A stretch of 64,000 nt of DNA, taken from positions 133,157,926 through 133,221,925 of the forward strand of contig OW121854.1 in assembly GCA_933228895.1 (NCBI GenBank), read 5' to 3'. The notes beneath the pieces were generated by a model. It did no database searches and was not told the DNA's origin. It was given only the letters and a program-made list of their open reading frames with translations. The DNA is from Platycnemis pennipes (lineage: Eukaryota; Arthropoda; Insecta; Odonata; Platycnemididae). The translations under genes and the position numbers were made by a program. Of this stretch, positions 23,255-35,686 are shown piece after piece. The stretch's first letter is position 1. Each line of letters opens with the position of its first letter.

Positions 23255-25206
23255 TTTATGATTTTAAATGCTAAAGACGAGCAATTATAGTAAGTCCTCA
23301 TCTTACGTTGCAGACCTGAGTTGCATGGATCCGAAGTTACGCAGATGTTCAGTTAGGCATGCTTGTGTTTCTCCACATTTCTGTTGCCACGACAGATTCA
23401 ACTGCATGACGACCCGCGACTCATTGCCAAGCGCGTAAGAGTTGATGCCAAACTACGGGTGTTAGGAACTCGAGAGTAAGACATTGCATAGTTCGATGGG
23501 TGGTATTTGATCTTTGTGATGGTGAAAAAGTCTGATGTGATCAGGCATCAACATCTTTTTTCAGCGTAATTTGACCTTCCTGCATAAGTCGACGCGTAGT
23601 TGATTATCAACTCCGTAGATGACACCTGTTGTCCATTACAGCAAAAAAAGAAGGAAAAATCCACGTAAGTTGAAACACCGCCGCTTTCACGGCGGCAATT
23701 GGCGACGATTACAGAAAATGCCATCTTTAGGGAGACCATTAAGTTAACATAATACAACAAAGCCAAGAGTATCACAGACAAAATATTTCTTTCCCTGGAT
23801 ATTTAAATCTAAATAAAATATATAATTACCCTAAACTTCATGGTTTATTTGGTTTAGGCTGTCAATTATTTGGTCATTTAAGGCAGGACTGCCATGTGAT
23901 TATCCATCTTCCATCAATATTGTCTGAAATGTCAAAAATTTGGTGGCATAGTCAGTTCTGATCCTAGGGTAAGAATTTAGGCTGCTCTCGGTCCTACCCG
24001 CCGTGGAGGGTAAGGGAAAGGTAGTGCTACCCTCACTCTATCCTTGCTTGAACGCACACAGCTTACTTGTTGCAACCAATATCCCTTGGGAGAAAAACCA
24101 CCGGTGCCATGTAGAGGAGTAAATGCATGTTCATAGAAAAAATTTGCGTTTAACTAAAACTTAATTAAAAATTGACATGACGCCCATGGGGCATTTATAG
24201 AAAAAAATAGCGTGGACTGGATGCTATTTATCGGCTTCTAAGAGCTAATTGCGAATTCTCAGCTTTTTCATTGTCTGGCATGTTGTTCTGTTTTTACTGT
24301 CGAAAAGATTCTGGAAATCTCATGTCATATATGCAGGAAAACTGTCTTAGAGTCTGGAGGAAAATGGAGTGGATGTCTAATGCATATTTTTCATCTTGTG
24401 ATGTGTTCTTCCCATAATGCATAGCAATTATTAACATCTCCCTGAATAAAAGCACTGAAGCAAACGACTATGACATTGCGATCTGAAGTTAATTTCAAAC
24501 TAATTAAAATCCACCCATCCGATGCTAATTTTTCCGTAACTTAGGATGTTTTTAATTCTGTTTCCATGAACGGTGCCATTGCCGGTAGGGGTTTTCAAAT
24601 CCGGTGCTAGAATTGCGCTAACGTTAAATTCACGCTGACTTTTACAATAAATCCACCTTAATGTGTTGGAAGGTCAGATTTAGGCTGAAAAGCTTGTGAA
24701 TACAGGATAATTATGTCAGAGCGGTATTGATGCCAGGGTTCCTACTTGTAGCGTCTGGGATCACATTGCTCATCCGACGATACGTAATAATAACGACGGT
24801 AGAGGCCAATTTTCATTTGTTCCATGCCAAACATCGGCAGGCAGTCGTCCTACGTACTGTGGCTGTAATGGTCGTCTTGTCGATCCTTGCATCTCCAAGG
24901 ACCTAATGATGCTGTTGTCTCTTGGACTGAAGATTTAGCATAAGCATGAGAGTAACAAAAGAACAATGGAAATAACGGGCTATCGAGAAATTCGTAAGTG
25001 CCCATAAATGATTGGCCCACAAAATCTCATTTTTCTCCTCTGGAGTTGAAAGACTATCAGTTATGTATATTCATAACAGTCATGCTTATTTTTAGCCACA
25101 AAATGTTAATTGGTAAATGTTTTAAGGGCGCAAAATAACCCAGTGTCAATATTTTTGTAAAGATAATTGTCACAAAGGAATTAATGGCAGCCAGCAGGGC
25201 TACATC
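23255..25206. other. No recognised gene; possible pogo-like relic at 23285-23660
   Basis: A 'gtaagtcctcatcttacgtt' start at about 23289 and 'caactacgcgtcgacttatgcag' (antisense, near 23580-23605) resemble pieces of Tigger-type elements, but no paired end was found. The rest, to 25206, has no ORF with a recognised domain and no further Argonaute exon that I could find. Confidence 0.3.
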
Positions 25207-25413
25207 AGGGCAGGGATACATATGGCCTCCCAACTTTCAATTGTTGATGGAAAATCATTACTCATTCGTTGTGTAAAATTGTAGGTCGTTTGGTCGATTG
25301 ACACTCTATATATGGCAGGGCTATATATATGGCCTCTCAACTTTCAATTGTTGACGTAAAAGCAGCGTTACTCAGTCATCGTTTAAAATTGTAGGTCGTT
25401 CGGTCGATTGACG
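25207..25413 (+). repeat. Tandem duplication of ~100-bp unit
   Basis: Unit 1 (about 25207-25305) and unit 2 (about 25315-25413) share 'atggcctc.caactttcaattgttga', then 'aaaattgtaggtcgtt.ggtcgattgac'. Non-coding. It lies about 550 bp upstream of the first Argonaute exon. Confidence 0.7.
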
Positions 25414-25960
25414 CATGGTGTTTACGATTGAGGTAGGTGAGTGGGACTATGTAGGAAAATGAAGGATCTGATACAAACATGAAGAATATTTTGTCAGCGA
25501 AAAATTGCCAATGCTTATTAACCTTGTACAAACTCAGCTGCTTCTGCTCCGTGCTTAGCTTTGCCATCGCCACTGCCCAAACAAAAATGCATTAGCTGTA
25601 CATTTAGGTGGCAAGCTGGTGATGACTACACTGCACCACATTGTAAATTCACGGAAAAGCTTGAATCACAGCTGAAGTAGGCTGTGATTGGCTGATCCTG
25701 CATAGCAACTCGCCGCAACATTGCCAAGTTGTGCCATTTAGAATCCCTTCCCGCCCGCATGGTCTACGTCGCATGCGACGGTAGCTGTTTTGAGCATACC
25801 AAAATAACGGTCACCCGTAAACCGTGCAGGTTAAGCAATAGGTCATTTGTACCGTGCAGCACTAGCCGCATGGTTTTGAGCATAGGGCCCCTGAAATGCA
25901 TTCCAGTGTAAACAGAAGGGTGGTCATATCATTCTGAGGTGGTTATTTTGTGCATTGCAG

Positions 25961-26051
25961 GCCATCGTGCTTCAACGAGCCGATAATGGTGGTGGGTGCT
26001 GACGTCACTCACCCCTCTCCAGATGCCACTGGCATTCCATCGGCTGCTGCT
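25961..26051 (+). CDS. Ago2: Argonaute PIWI-domain exon (first catalytic Asp)
   Basis: Argonaute uses a guide small RNA to find and slice target RNA; the PIWI domain is its RNase H-like slicer. This 91-bp exon is bounded by TTTTGTGCATTGCAG and GTAAGT. After one base completing the previous codon it reads PSCFNEPIMVVGADVTHPSP...IPSAAA. GADVTHP carries the first catalytic Asp and is near-invariant in the family. It ends in phase 0, matching the exon at 46097, and the joined protein reads IPSAAA|VAASIDANAF, as in animal Argonautes (IPS.AAV..S.D). No preceding exon (MID domain) was recognised upstream. Assignment to the Ago2 (siRNA) branch is inferred mainly from the partner exon. Coding integrity looks intact. 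Confidence 0.92.
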
Positions 26052-26945
26052 GTAAGTTGATGCTTTGTTTTTACATACTTTCCTTTTTCGTGCATGTTTA
26101 ATGGTGAATCCATTTTATGGGATCATGAGGCCTTTCGCATTGTAGCTGAATTATGGCAAAATTAAAAAATCTCTTTCTGTTCTTGAAACCAATAGTTGCC
26201 ATCACATGTGATAGTAGATGATTCTCTGCTAATCTATGTCCAAGGTGAATATTGTTTGTGTTTCATGGGTGACAATCTGGTAGGTTAGGATATTTGGTAT
26301 TACAGTGAAGGTTATAACTTCATTAAGGGGGCCAAACTTTTCCTTCATAAGAACCAAAGTTTGTAGAACGTGATCCAGTTTGTCCAAGCGGTATTTTGAT
26401 GATCACTGCTGTAATTTAGCCATGCGAGAGCCACGGCGTGATGGGACTAGCTTGGCGTGATGCTTTACTCGGACGTCTTTCACAGCTGCATGTGCCATTG
26501 TGTGGTTTGAAATTCAGGCGGCGTATGAAGTGGCAGCCAACACTTCATACGCCGTAGCCCTCTTCTTATAGAGTGATATTTCGGCATGTTGACACTTTGA
26601 CGCCACAAGCGACACTGAGCACTCTTATCTACACCGGAAGTGGCGAGGCTCGGTTGGATGGGGTAGTGGGGTGGGGACCGGAAACTGACGTCACCATAGG
26701 GAATTTACATGGATCTCTGGACTCTAAAATATTTCAGGACTTTAACTCTGGAGAGAAGTGAATTTCCCATACGCACTTAGTTATTCTGGAGTGCTACAGG
26801 CGGGGAAATTTCACAAGTGTTTTGGCGGGAAAAAAAATCAAGATGGTGCTGGGCGCAAGATTTAGAAAAACGGAAAAAGATTATAATGAACTTTTTATTA
26901 ACCTTTCACATAGAACTGTACATCTCCAAAGATACCAATAGATGA

Positions 26946-27060
26946 ACTTGCATTTGCTGATGCAATATTACTTTTACAGTAAACAACTAATTTGTCTTCT
27001 GGTTTGAACTTCATACACCTCTTAGATGTTAACACGTTTGAAGACACAGTAGTACAATGC
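26946..27060 (-). repeat. Exon-like block, inverted copy 1
   Basis: This 115-bp block pairs with 27332-27446 in opposite orientation and differs at only about two positions. On the - strand it reads HCTTVSSNVLTSKRCMKFKP, then EDKLVVYCKSNIASANA, preceded by CACCAG and followed by GTTCAT, so it is bounded by AG and GT like an exon. The two differences seen (Cys TGT/TGC and Phe TTC/TTT) are silent. I do not recognise the protein family. Confidence 0.65.
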
Positions 27061-27331
27061 TGGTGCTGTGAATGTGTGGACACCTGACACCATTGGTACT
27101 CTTTTTGGATTCAAGTTTTCTTTCTCGTTAAGTAATGATCATAACGGTCAAGGATCTTACTGGGTTACTATTGCTTTTGCAAAAATCCGTGGACGCCGTG
27201 GCTCTCGCATGGCACCTCCCTTGTCCCTCCCCCGTTACTATGGAAGTTGGTGGTTTAGAAAGTTTTCCACCTTCTGATGTTTTGTGTTTTAAAACTCTTC
27301 AAATGAATAATTTTCAGTCATATGCAAAGGA

Positions 27332-27446
27332 GCATTGTACTACTGTGTCTTCAAACGTGTTAACATCTAAGAGGTGCATGAAGTTTAAACCAGAAGACAA
27401 ATTAGTTGTTTACTGTAAAAGTAATATTGCATCAGCAAATGCAAGT
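27332..27446 (+). repeat. Exon-like block, inverted copy 2
   Basis: This is the + strand partner of 26946-27060. It lies inside a 163-codon open frame (27135-27626) and is preceded by AAGGAG and followed by GTAGCA. The flanks differ from those of copy 1, so the duplicated unit is just this block. It encodes the same ~37 residues as copy 1. The product is unknown: basic, with three Cys and no signal peptide. Confidence 0.65.
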
Positions 27447-27626
27447 AGCACTGAGGTTGCTTGTAGTGCCGCCAAAGTGATCAGGCTGAAGGGTGTCGGA
27501 TGGTTTGGTGCCGGGAACCCTGTGACACTTGCCTGTAGGGGAGTGCCCTTGGGGTGGGAGACCCTCTGTCTGCATTATAGGCACGACAAGGAGCTCACCT
27601 TTTGCTGCAGTTTTCTTCTGATGTAG

Positions 27627-30065
27627 CCACTGTCACCTATTGGCAATGTGTACTGAATTACTCTCCTCCCTAATGCAGTGCTATGCAGTACTGGTTCATT
27701 TTTTTAAATGATTCACATTTCCTGAATGAACGTTCCTATCATTGAGGCAATTGCAAACGTGTGCTTTCACTGGTTGTAAACTGAGGGGTATCTGCATATT
27801 ATCGTCGATGTCTCCATGGAACATAGCCGCAAAAGCTCATAATTATAGCTGAGTTCTCAGTAACTCCTATGTAAAATTCATTATCAATTTGCAAAAGTAC
27901 AAATTGGAAGAAGAGACACATTGTGTGGCCTCTTATAAAGTAATGAACAATTTGTAACAGAGTGAAAGCAAAGCTCTATTGAGCGGCAACCATTGATGAT
28001 TTTTATAGCCTTTCTTCGATTTTGAATTGTGACTCCTGGTGATTAGTTTCAGTGTGTTATTTACAGTGAAAAGACAAAAGTTGTTGGAATTGCATTTGTT
28101 GAAACTGTTGTCTTTCTACTGCAAATTACGTGGTAAATTCATCAGCCAACTCGTACCTCCTCTGTCCTCTCCTAGCAAATATGAAGTAGTTCATCAACAG
28201 GCTGAATGAAATGCTCTATGTACACCCAATAGTGTTTGATGCAATATTCAAGGTATTTGAATTTTGTCTTTTAGCATAATTATTCCAGATCTTGAATACG
28301 AAATAATTTATAGGATTTCAGGTATTCAAGTAACTGGGTACTATTCGCAAATCTATTATTTACTCTACGATATACTACCGTATTCCTCCTAATGTAGTTG
28401 CTCTCTGATTATACCCCCCCCCCCCCATTTCTGAAGTTTCAATTTTGGAAAAAGTTTAAAAAAAAATGCAAAGCAGGACTTACGCATAATGTTCTCAGGT
28501 TAACAACTTGCAATTGAGTACGTTATCACTTTGCTGTCCAAAAGTACATATTTTCCATTGTCCAAAAGTGCGTATTTGGCAGAAGTATGACAATATGTAT
28601 TAATCTTCACAGATTTTCATGGCTCCATTTACCAAATACATATTTCATATATCAACTTATGAATATTTTTTTAACCGAATGTAACACCCATAATAGTGTC
28701 ATATATTTTTTACTCCCATTTCCTCTTAGGGAGGTACCTATTTGTTTCGTTATGAAAATTTTGTGTCTTCTATTATTTTTATTGGTGGTAGAATAATATT
28801 TTGATAAACATTTAGTCAATAAAAATAGACTGCATGTCTAATATTTCAGTGAAAACATATAAATTACTTTCTTGTCCAATGTTTACTTGAACTGAAATAG
28901 CAATTTTGTATATGAAATCGCTAGATGGAAAGGAAAAATGAACTTATTCTTCTAACCAGAGCCATTCACTCATAAATCAGAAATTAAAATGAGCAAAAGA
29001 TGATGCCCACCGAAGAAGCTGCGTTGAGATCATTGACGTCATTTACCTCCCATCCTTGACTGCTTTTAGGGAAAGGGAAGGGAGTGGAGGGGGGATCTCG
29101 GAAGGTCTGCTATCACAGATCCTGTCGCAACCGCTCCCTGTGTGTCCCCCCAATTGCGATAAGGCAAAGTAGCTTCGTGGGCTCAGTTGTGATTGGACGA
29201 AGTGGATGACAAAAGAAGTCGCATCATGCCCACTTTTCCTAAAGGGTTAAAAACATCTGTTTTTCGCCGCTTATAGCTCAAGAAATAATTGATGGATCAA
29301 AAAACAGAAAAATGCAGTCTTTGTTATTTTATAAACTCTATCAGATTTGTCCATAAATAAATATGTTAAACGACCCCATTATTGACACCATCTCTTCAAA
29401 ATTGATGGATTTCTGCACAAACGTGATGAAACTTGGGATCATAAATAGGACCTTGGTCAACCACCCTGTTTGCACAATGCATGAACAACCGAAATAAACC
29501 AGAACGGTTTATTTCTGACATGTATTAATGCAAATTAAGAATGTTTCTACAAAGAATTTTTTATTCACGGATGAATGTATGCAGCGATGTGAATCTTGCA
29601 TTTAGTCCTATGGGTTAAGCTTTTCGATCTCCAAGCAAAAATATTAGATCAGAAATTTAACGTATATAAGCTGTGACTTGGAACTTTGCAATTAATGACG
29701 TAATTAATAATTCTAAATAAAAAAATGGAATAGTTAAACTTATCGTCTGTATCAGTCTGTATGAGGATGCCCACTATCATTACAAAATTCCGTCACCTGC
29801 GAGTTTGAAGACCAATGTCTCAAAGATGGCTATTGTGATTTTAGAGTGAAGTACTTCAAATTAAAGCTTGTTTATGGATACATTTACTGATGGTTTGCAA
29901 ACTTTTTTACTATTTTTATTTACTCCAGTATGTGATTAAGAATGGATTTTTAGTGCATTTTTTTAGTAGTGAATGACTGCATCAAATTTGGGGCATCGTG
30001 TCCACTACATGGATCGAGATATCAAATTTTCCTTTGGACTTTGTCAATAGTCATATGAAGTTTCA
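27627..30065. other. Intronic sequence, no recognised gene; poly-C tract
   Basis: There is a run of 13 C at 28414-28426. ORFs are short (69 codons at 28587-28796) and hydrophobic by AT-richness only. No element ends were recognised. Confidence 0.45.
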
Positions 30066-30067
30066 TA

Positions 30068-31663
30068 CAGTTGAGCACCCTTAATCCGGGAACCCCTAAT
30101 CCGGGAGCACCTATAATCCGGCAATTTTGCCATGACTATCTGGTACTTAATGGAAAATGCCGAAACGTTTTTAACCGGAACATTGCTTCATAACCTGCCG
30201 AGATATTATTATTATATTAATATCGAGATACCATTCTTAACATTAATTTTCCCATTTCGAGAATCAGAATAATTTAAACATATTAATTACTGGTACTTTG
30301 CCTACACTGGAATTATTCTGGAACTTGAAGTAAACATATAAATTTGACGACATCGCCGAGATGGAATACGACTAATTTACAGATCAGCCACTTTCAATCA
30401 CGCATTTTTGATTGACCACTAGACGTAATTTGATAAAATTATTGGTTATATTCTAATATTTCACGCAAAACATGTCTCATCCATACAGTTGTGGCAACAG
30501 CACAAAACGTTAACCATCGCAGACAAAGTGCAAGTTGTGAAAAAGCTTGATGCCGTTGCATCAGTAAAGCGTTTGACTGAAACATACCATGTGGGATCTT
30601 CAACAATATAGCACATTAAGAAGCTGAAAGAGAGAAATCATCAATATTTTACTGTTAAAGTGACATGAAGAAGTAGATAACAGAGAGGAAAACTATGAAA
30701 GAAGATTTAAGTGCTGATTTAGCTAGCCTGGTTTCGATTGCATCGGAGTGAAGGCCTTGGTTAGTATTTCTGGCCAAATGCTAATGGAGCAGGAACTAAA
30801 CTCTTTTAGAAATAGACATGATCAATCCAAAAGACGTGATTCGGGAAATTTCACGTGCAGGCAATAGCATTTCACCGTCCGTTCTAAAAACACGCGTGGT
30901 TTAAGTTGTGGACTGCTTTAAGGTTTGATATAGACAAAATAATTGGGGATTTAAAAAAGTTCATGTTTCTGAGGATAAAAATATGATGATGGAGTTTGCA
31001 AATATCATCCATAACCCTGAATTAAAGGAAATGGAATTGGTAAATTTAGACGAAAGTATAGTTAGCGGCCACGATATTCTCACCACACAACATATCATAG
31101 ATGATGAAATCATTGAAATGGTAATTTATAACAATAAATCCGATTGGATATGACGATGATCAGCCTGAAATCGTGGAAGGAAGACTACTATTGATGATGG
31201 TCTTTAAAGAATAATCCAGTCCAGTCGCCCGCGGCGACGTACGGCTGAATCAGCTGATAACAAATCGAGCACGGTAGGAAATTATGTTACGCAAAGCACA
31301 GCATAAGAATTATCAATTTTTATACCCTTTTCCAATAACAATATGAAACTTATACATGTGCAGCTATATGCATAATGCTTAGATTCCGTTATTTTCACTC
31401 ATTGCGAAACTTCGATAATTTTAAATAATAACTTTGTGTATTAAGAAACCATTTGTTTCTGATTAATACCAGTAACTCTTTTTAAAATAATGTTCAGGAA
31501 ATGGAAAACGAATATATTTTGTTATAAATAATTGACTCCTTTCAATGAAGCCATCCCGGACGTCAGAAATAGACCAGTTGACATGCATGACCCATAGTCC
31601 GGCAAAATCCCTAATCTGGCATCACCCCGGTCCCGACTGTGCCGGATTAAAGGTGCTCAACTG
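30068..31663 (+). mobile_element. pogo/Tigger relic with matched ends
   Basis: The left end CAGTTGAGCACCCTTAATCC pairs with the right end, read on the other strand as CAGTTGAGCACCTTTAATCC. TA flanks both sides (30066-30067, 31664-31665). Length 1,596 bp. Inside, words like 'aatccggnn' recur near both ends. It carries fragments of a pogo-type transposase on the + strand. Confidence 0.85.
30500..31170 (+). pseudogene. pogo/jerky-type transposase remnants
   Basis: A CENP-B-type helix-turn-helix is visible from about 30503: KTLTIADKVQVVKKLDAV, then VKRLTETYHVGSSTI followed by an in-frame stop and IKKLKER. Further on come QMLMEQELNSF, VHVSEDKNMMMEFAN and, near 31040-31115, LVNLDESIVSGHDILTTQHI and DDEIIEM, typical of the acidic tail of jerky/pogo proteins. 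The central DDE domain is largely deleted, and stops are frequent. Confidence 0.6.
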
Positions 31664-31665
31664 TA

Positions 31666-33765
31666 CCACTAAGTTCATGAGTGTTTTGGTATCGATGAAG
31701 ATGCCTGACTGCATTATTTTTCGTCCAGCACAGCCTCGAAAATCGCCGGTTGGCCTTTATCTCGCTCTTGAGTTCATAAATGTTCATCGAATTATGAAAT
31801 CTCAATAGAAATTGTTGGTTATTTGATAGCAGCCATTTATATTTATTTTATATATATTCATAAAAGCACACTCAACTGCCCGGAGCATGCGTGAAGGAGA
31901 AAGGTAGCGTGTTTGCTGTTGCCCAGTCAGAGTGTTGGTCTGCACGGAGCACGTCTACTGCAGGCAGTGCGAGACTCCAACACTGGGATACACCACCTAG
32001 TGGCAAAAGTCCAAAACATCCGAACGATGTCATCTCCCTCGTGCTGTGGATAGTGGTTGTTAACAGCAGTTGTTAATTGGTGTTGACTAAACTGCTGAGG
32101 TTTTTAATTCTCTGGAATCAGTTCTTATCAGAACGATGTAATCAATCCATTCTTTTCATTTCTCATTGACTTTTTAATCCTTATCATCCCACCATCCATT
32201 ATTGTCCTGTTTTCGTAAGGTTCCTTTCTGCTGACGTCACAACCCGAACCCATCCGTTCTTTGTCTTCCTGTGTATGCTCTTTTACACTTCCCGGTTTTT
32301 TTCGTTCATTTTTCATTTCACAAATAATTTATTTATGCTTTTTATTATACCTCTCTGTTAGTCATCCATCCGCCTCTCCTTCGTCATCCTATTGTATTGC
32401 AACACTAAGGATTGGGAAAGCGTTCTATAACATTGTGTGAGATTGTCCCTGCGCTGATCTTACTTACAAAATGTTGCCAGAGATAGTCGATGAGGCTCTT
32501 GTCCCCTACTCTCTTAACTCTTTAGCCAAACTTATCTTGCTTGCAGTGGTGTACTTGACTCGCGTTTGCATCTTGTGGTGACTTCCAATAGTAATTGCTC
32601 TTCTCACCTCCATTTGCTGCTCGTTGCTCCAATACTGCTCTTGAAATAATCTTTTAAACGTGTCCCCCTGTCTTCGTACGGGTGGGACGTTTCAGGAAGC
32701 CATTCCCCTGCCTGACCAATTATCCTTGCCTTATGATACGTAAACTCTCTTCACTTGTCAATTTGTACATTCCTTGTCGTCCTGTCATTCAGAGATAAAT
32801 TTCATTGGTCTCGCTCCCCTCCTCCTCCCATCGAAAGTTTGGTATCCTCAATTGTATCATGTTCACCCTTAGCTGTCTATTCCTCCCTAGTCCTCCTTAA
32901 TTCTTCTTGCTATTTCCTTCAGTGTCTTCAGATCCATTCCTGCCCTTTTATCTTGCATCTGCATTGTTACTATTGTGGGCAATCATTCAATGCATCCTTC
33001 CTTGTCTTCTTATCTGGTCTTTGTATTCTCTTCAGCCATCCGTATTGTAGCAGTCCCTAACACTCCACCACACTACGCATGACAACAGTGAGTTTCTCCT
33101 TGAAAGAGGATGGTACAAAAAAAAGTGTCTTCACTCACTCACTTGGTGGCATGGATGGCACTCTTCCTCCCGATTCTTACACGGGATTTCCCCCGGAATC
33201 TTCGGCGTCCAGCCGAGCTCCGCCTTGGTCACCCTCGACCAACTGCCTCCTCCTCTCCACAAGCATCCGCCCCCCACACCCAAAACACATGCACCCACAT
33301 CGGGGGCTCCGGTCCACACCACACTGCGTCACTCGAGCTCCCCAATTTAAACGTGGGAAAATTAATGAACCAAGAAAAATACTTGTAACTAAGTTTTTTC
33401 ATTGCAGTATATGGCATCTTCCATTCCTCTCGTCATCCACCTTTTCAGAGATCGCTAATGGTAAGATGTGTGGGAGTGCACACCTGAGGCATACACTCTA
33501 ATATCTCAATGCTCATGGAAGACTTCCGTTTACTGCCACCTGTTGTCGAATCCTTCCAGTTCTTAAAGAAAAGACTCGAAGGCAGCACCGGAATCCAAAA
33601 GGTCACTTGAAAGGATCGCCGTCTGGTGGGCAGAGGAACGTTTTGTCACCGTGCGCTTGTCTCGTCAAGGTTTGTTGGCCATTGAGGGGTTTTCACAGTT
33701 TTATTACACACAATTATGACTTTTGGTGGTGAGTGTGAAACTTGTAGCTCTATGTAGGCTTTTTG
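31666..33765. other. Intronic sequence, no recognised gene
   Basis: 32300-33060 is pyrimidine-rich on the + strand with several short ORFs, possibly an antisense retroelement tail, but no motif was convincing. 33079-33501 holds overlapping ORFs on both strands that look like chance openness in GC-richer DNA. Confidence 0.35.
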
Positions 33766-33769
33766 ATGC

Positions 33770-35090
33770 TGACGCTATGAGTTTACGCAAATTCCTAGAC
33801 GATGGAGAAATTGAAGAGTTGTTGCATTATAATTATGGTTCTAAACTTGATTTTGAGGAATACGACCCGAGTTTTTATTCTCAATGTGATGAAGGTGAGG
33901 CATTGTTTTTTTTTGTATTTGAAGCTTTTTTTTAAATTTGTATCTATAATAGTTTTCTCTTCAATAGTACTACCAGAAATTCTTTTCTTCTGATGTATGG
34001 CACTCTATATTTTGACGGGTGTGTTTGGTGATCGTTTGATTCTTTCATTTCTTGATATCTACTCCCTAGGCTTTCTTCTCCGATTATTTTACATTTTAGT
34101 AATATCTTATGTGTATGCTATTCACTTAATTTCTAAAATAATTCGTGAATCATTTTTTCTTTTATGGTGTGTATAGATACTGAAAATTACGATGACGTGG
34201 GTTCTGAATCTGAACAAAATTCAGCTAATTTGAAATAATTGTATCCTCATCATATTGATGACGTTTCTTAAAATATTCTTGTTACTGAAAAGGCATATAT
34301 ATTATTAGTGTAATATTATTGCTTCGTGTGTAGATGATGATAAAAATACTTCCATTACCCGGCAAGGAAGTCGAAACTTGCCTTGGAGAGGTTGAAAACG
34401 GAGGGCAACTCTGCTTGCTGCAGATCCCTGGACTGAATCTGATGACCAGCCTCCGCTTCCAGTTTTTCAGGAAATCACTGGAATTTTGGCGCCATTGAAT
34501 GCAGATAGTGAAGAGTTAATTTTTTAGCCTGTTCCTCTCAGATGATGTTATAAAAATGATTAAAAGAGAATCCAATCGCTATGCTAGAACTGAAATTGAA
34601 AAACTAAAAAGACATAATAAACTGAAAAAGAATTCAATGTGGAATAATTGGAAAAGTGTTACACTTTCTGAAATGTATTAATTTTTGCAATTGTGCTACA
34701 TATGTGTGTAGCTAGATTACCTAAACTGAAAGACTATTGGAGTACCTGTGCCTTCTACTCAACGTCATTTTTTTCTTCCCTAATGTCTAGGGATAGATTT
34801 ACTTCCATTTTGTTCATGCTTCATCTAAATGACAATAACATGTACATACCAAGGGGTGAAGTAGGGTATGATACTATTTATAAGATTAGACCTTTTTATG
34901 ATCAAGTAATTGAAACAAGAAAGTTGTCTTTTTACCGTGGACAAAATTTGACCATTGATGAGGGGATGTGCCCATTTAGCGGTCACATACATTTCAGAGT
35001 CTATATAAAAAATAAACCAAACCATTATGGGTTGAAATTTTATTCAGTGTGTGATGCAGAAACTAGGTATACCCTCAATATGGAACTATA
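33770..35090 (+). pseudogene. piggyBac transposase relic, third lineage, cut by Tigger B
   Basis: Begins MSLRKFLDDGEIEELLHYNY at 33778 with an exon-like end (CDEG|GTGAGG at about 33893). A second acidic piece follows an AG at about 34177, a third near 34334 is frameshifted, and the main block starts at 34693: MSRDRFTSILFMLHLNDN, YKIRPFYDQV, then NLTIDEGMCPFSGH with the first catalytic Asp, KPNHYGLKF and TRYTLNMELYT. At 35091 the coding sequence meets the TA and left end of Tigger B, and nothing recognisable continues on the far side at 45124. This was a spliced piggyBac gene, like the intact one at 20.5 kb but clearly different in sequence. It cannot make an active enzyme. Confidence 0.8.
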
Positions 35091-35425
35091 TACAGTAGAA
35101 TCCTGATTTAAGGTTTTTCAGGGGGTACAAAGTTTAAAACACTAAATGAGGACTTGTCATTTTTTTGAGGTTTTAGGGTCTGTAATGAAAAGAACAGCTT
35201 TCTACGAAAAGAAAATATAATTTCAAGTCACTAAAAGGGGTCACATACAACAATAAAAAATTTTCATTAGTTTTATATGCTCTTCCCAAAGAAGGTTGAT
35301 TCAGTGACAAAATGAAAATAAATGAAAAAAGAACCAAAAATGATAATGCCTTAACAAAAAATACAATGCATTAGTCTTCTGACTACTCAGGAATTCAATA
35401 TCAACTTTAAAACTTTTAGGAGAGA

Positions 35426-35686
35426 CTAATTATATTTCTGAACAGCTACTTTTAAAAAAATCTGAAATTTTACTCTGCTTATTTTTTTTACTGTAACTAA
35501 GAAGTAGCTCTTTTCCAGTTTTGAAACCATCAGTAAAGTAGATTGATTGTTCTCAATGGATGAAAAGTATGATTTCAATTTCTCAAGTCCAACCACAGCC
35601 TCCGAAAAGGTATAAGCCACTGTTGGCTCTTCCTCATCTTCATTCTCACTGCAGTTAGAATCTGTTTCATTTGATGTACCACACAA
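35426..35686 (-). pseudogene. Tigger transposase C-terminal remnant
   Basis: An acidic stretch (ETDSNCSENEDEEEP) is followed by FSEAVVGLEKLKSYFSSIEN and a helical end. This acidic-then-amphipathic-helix arrangement is usual at the C-terminus of Tigger transposases. The catalytic domain is not visible. Confidence 0.5.

Noticed and set aside
27135..27626. 163-codon ORF as a complete gene
   Set aside because: Only the central 115-bp block is shared with the inverted copy. The flanks look non-coding and the start is not supported, so only the block is annotated.
33079..33501. Overlapping ORFs on both strands
   Set aside because: No domain and no splice context. Openness is explained by GC-richer composition.
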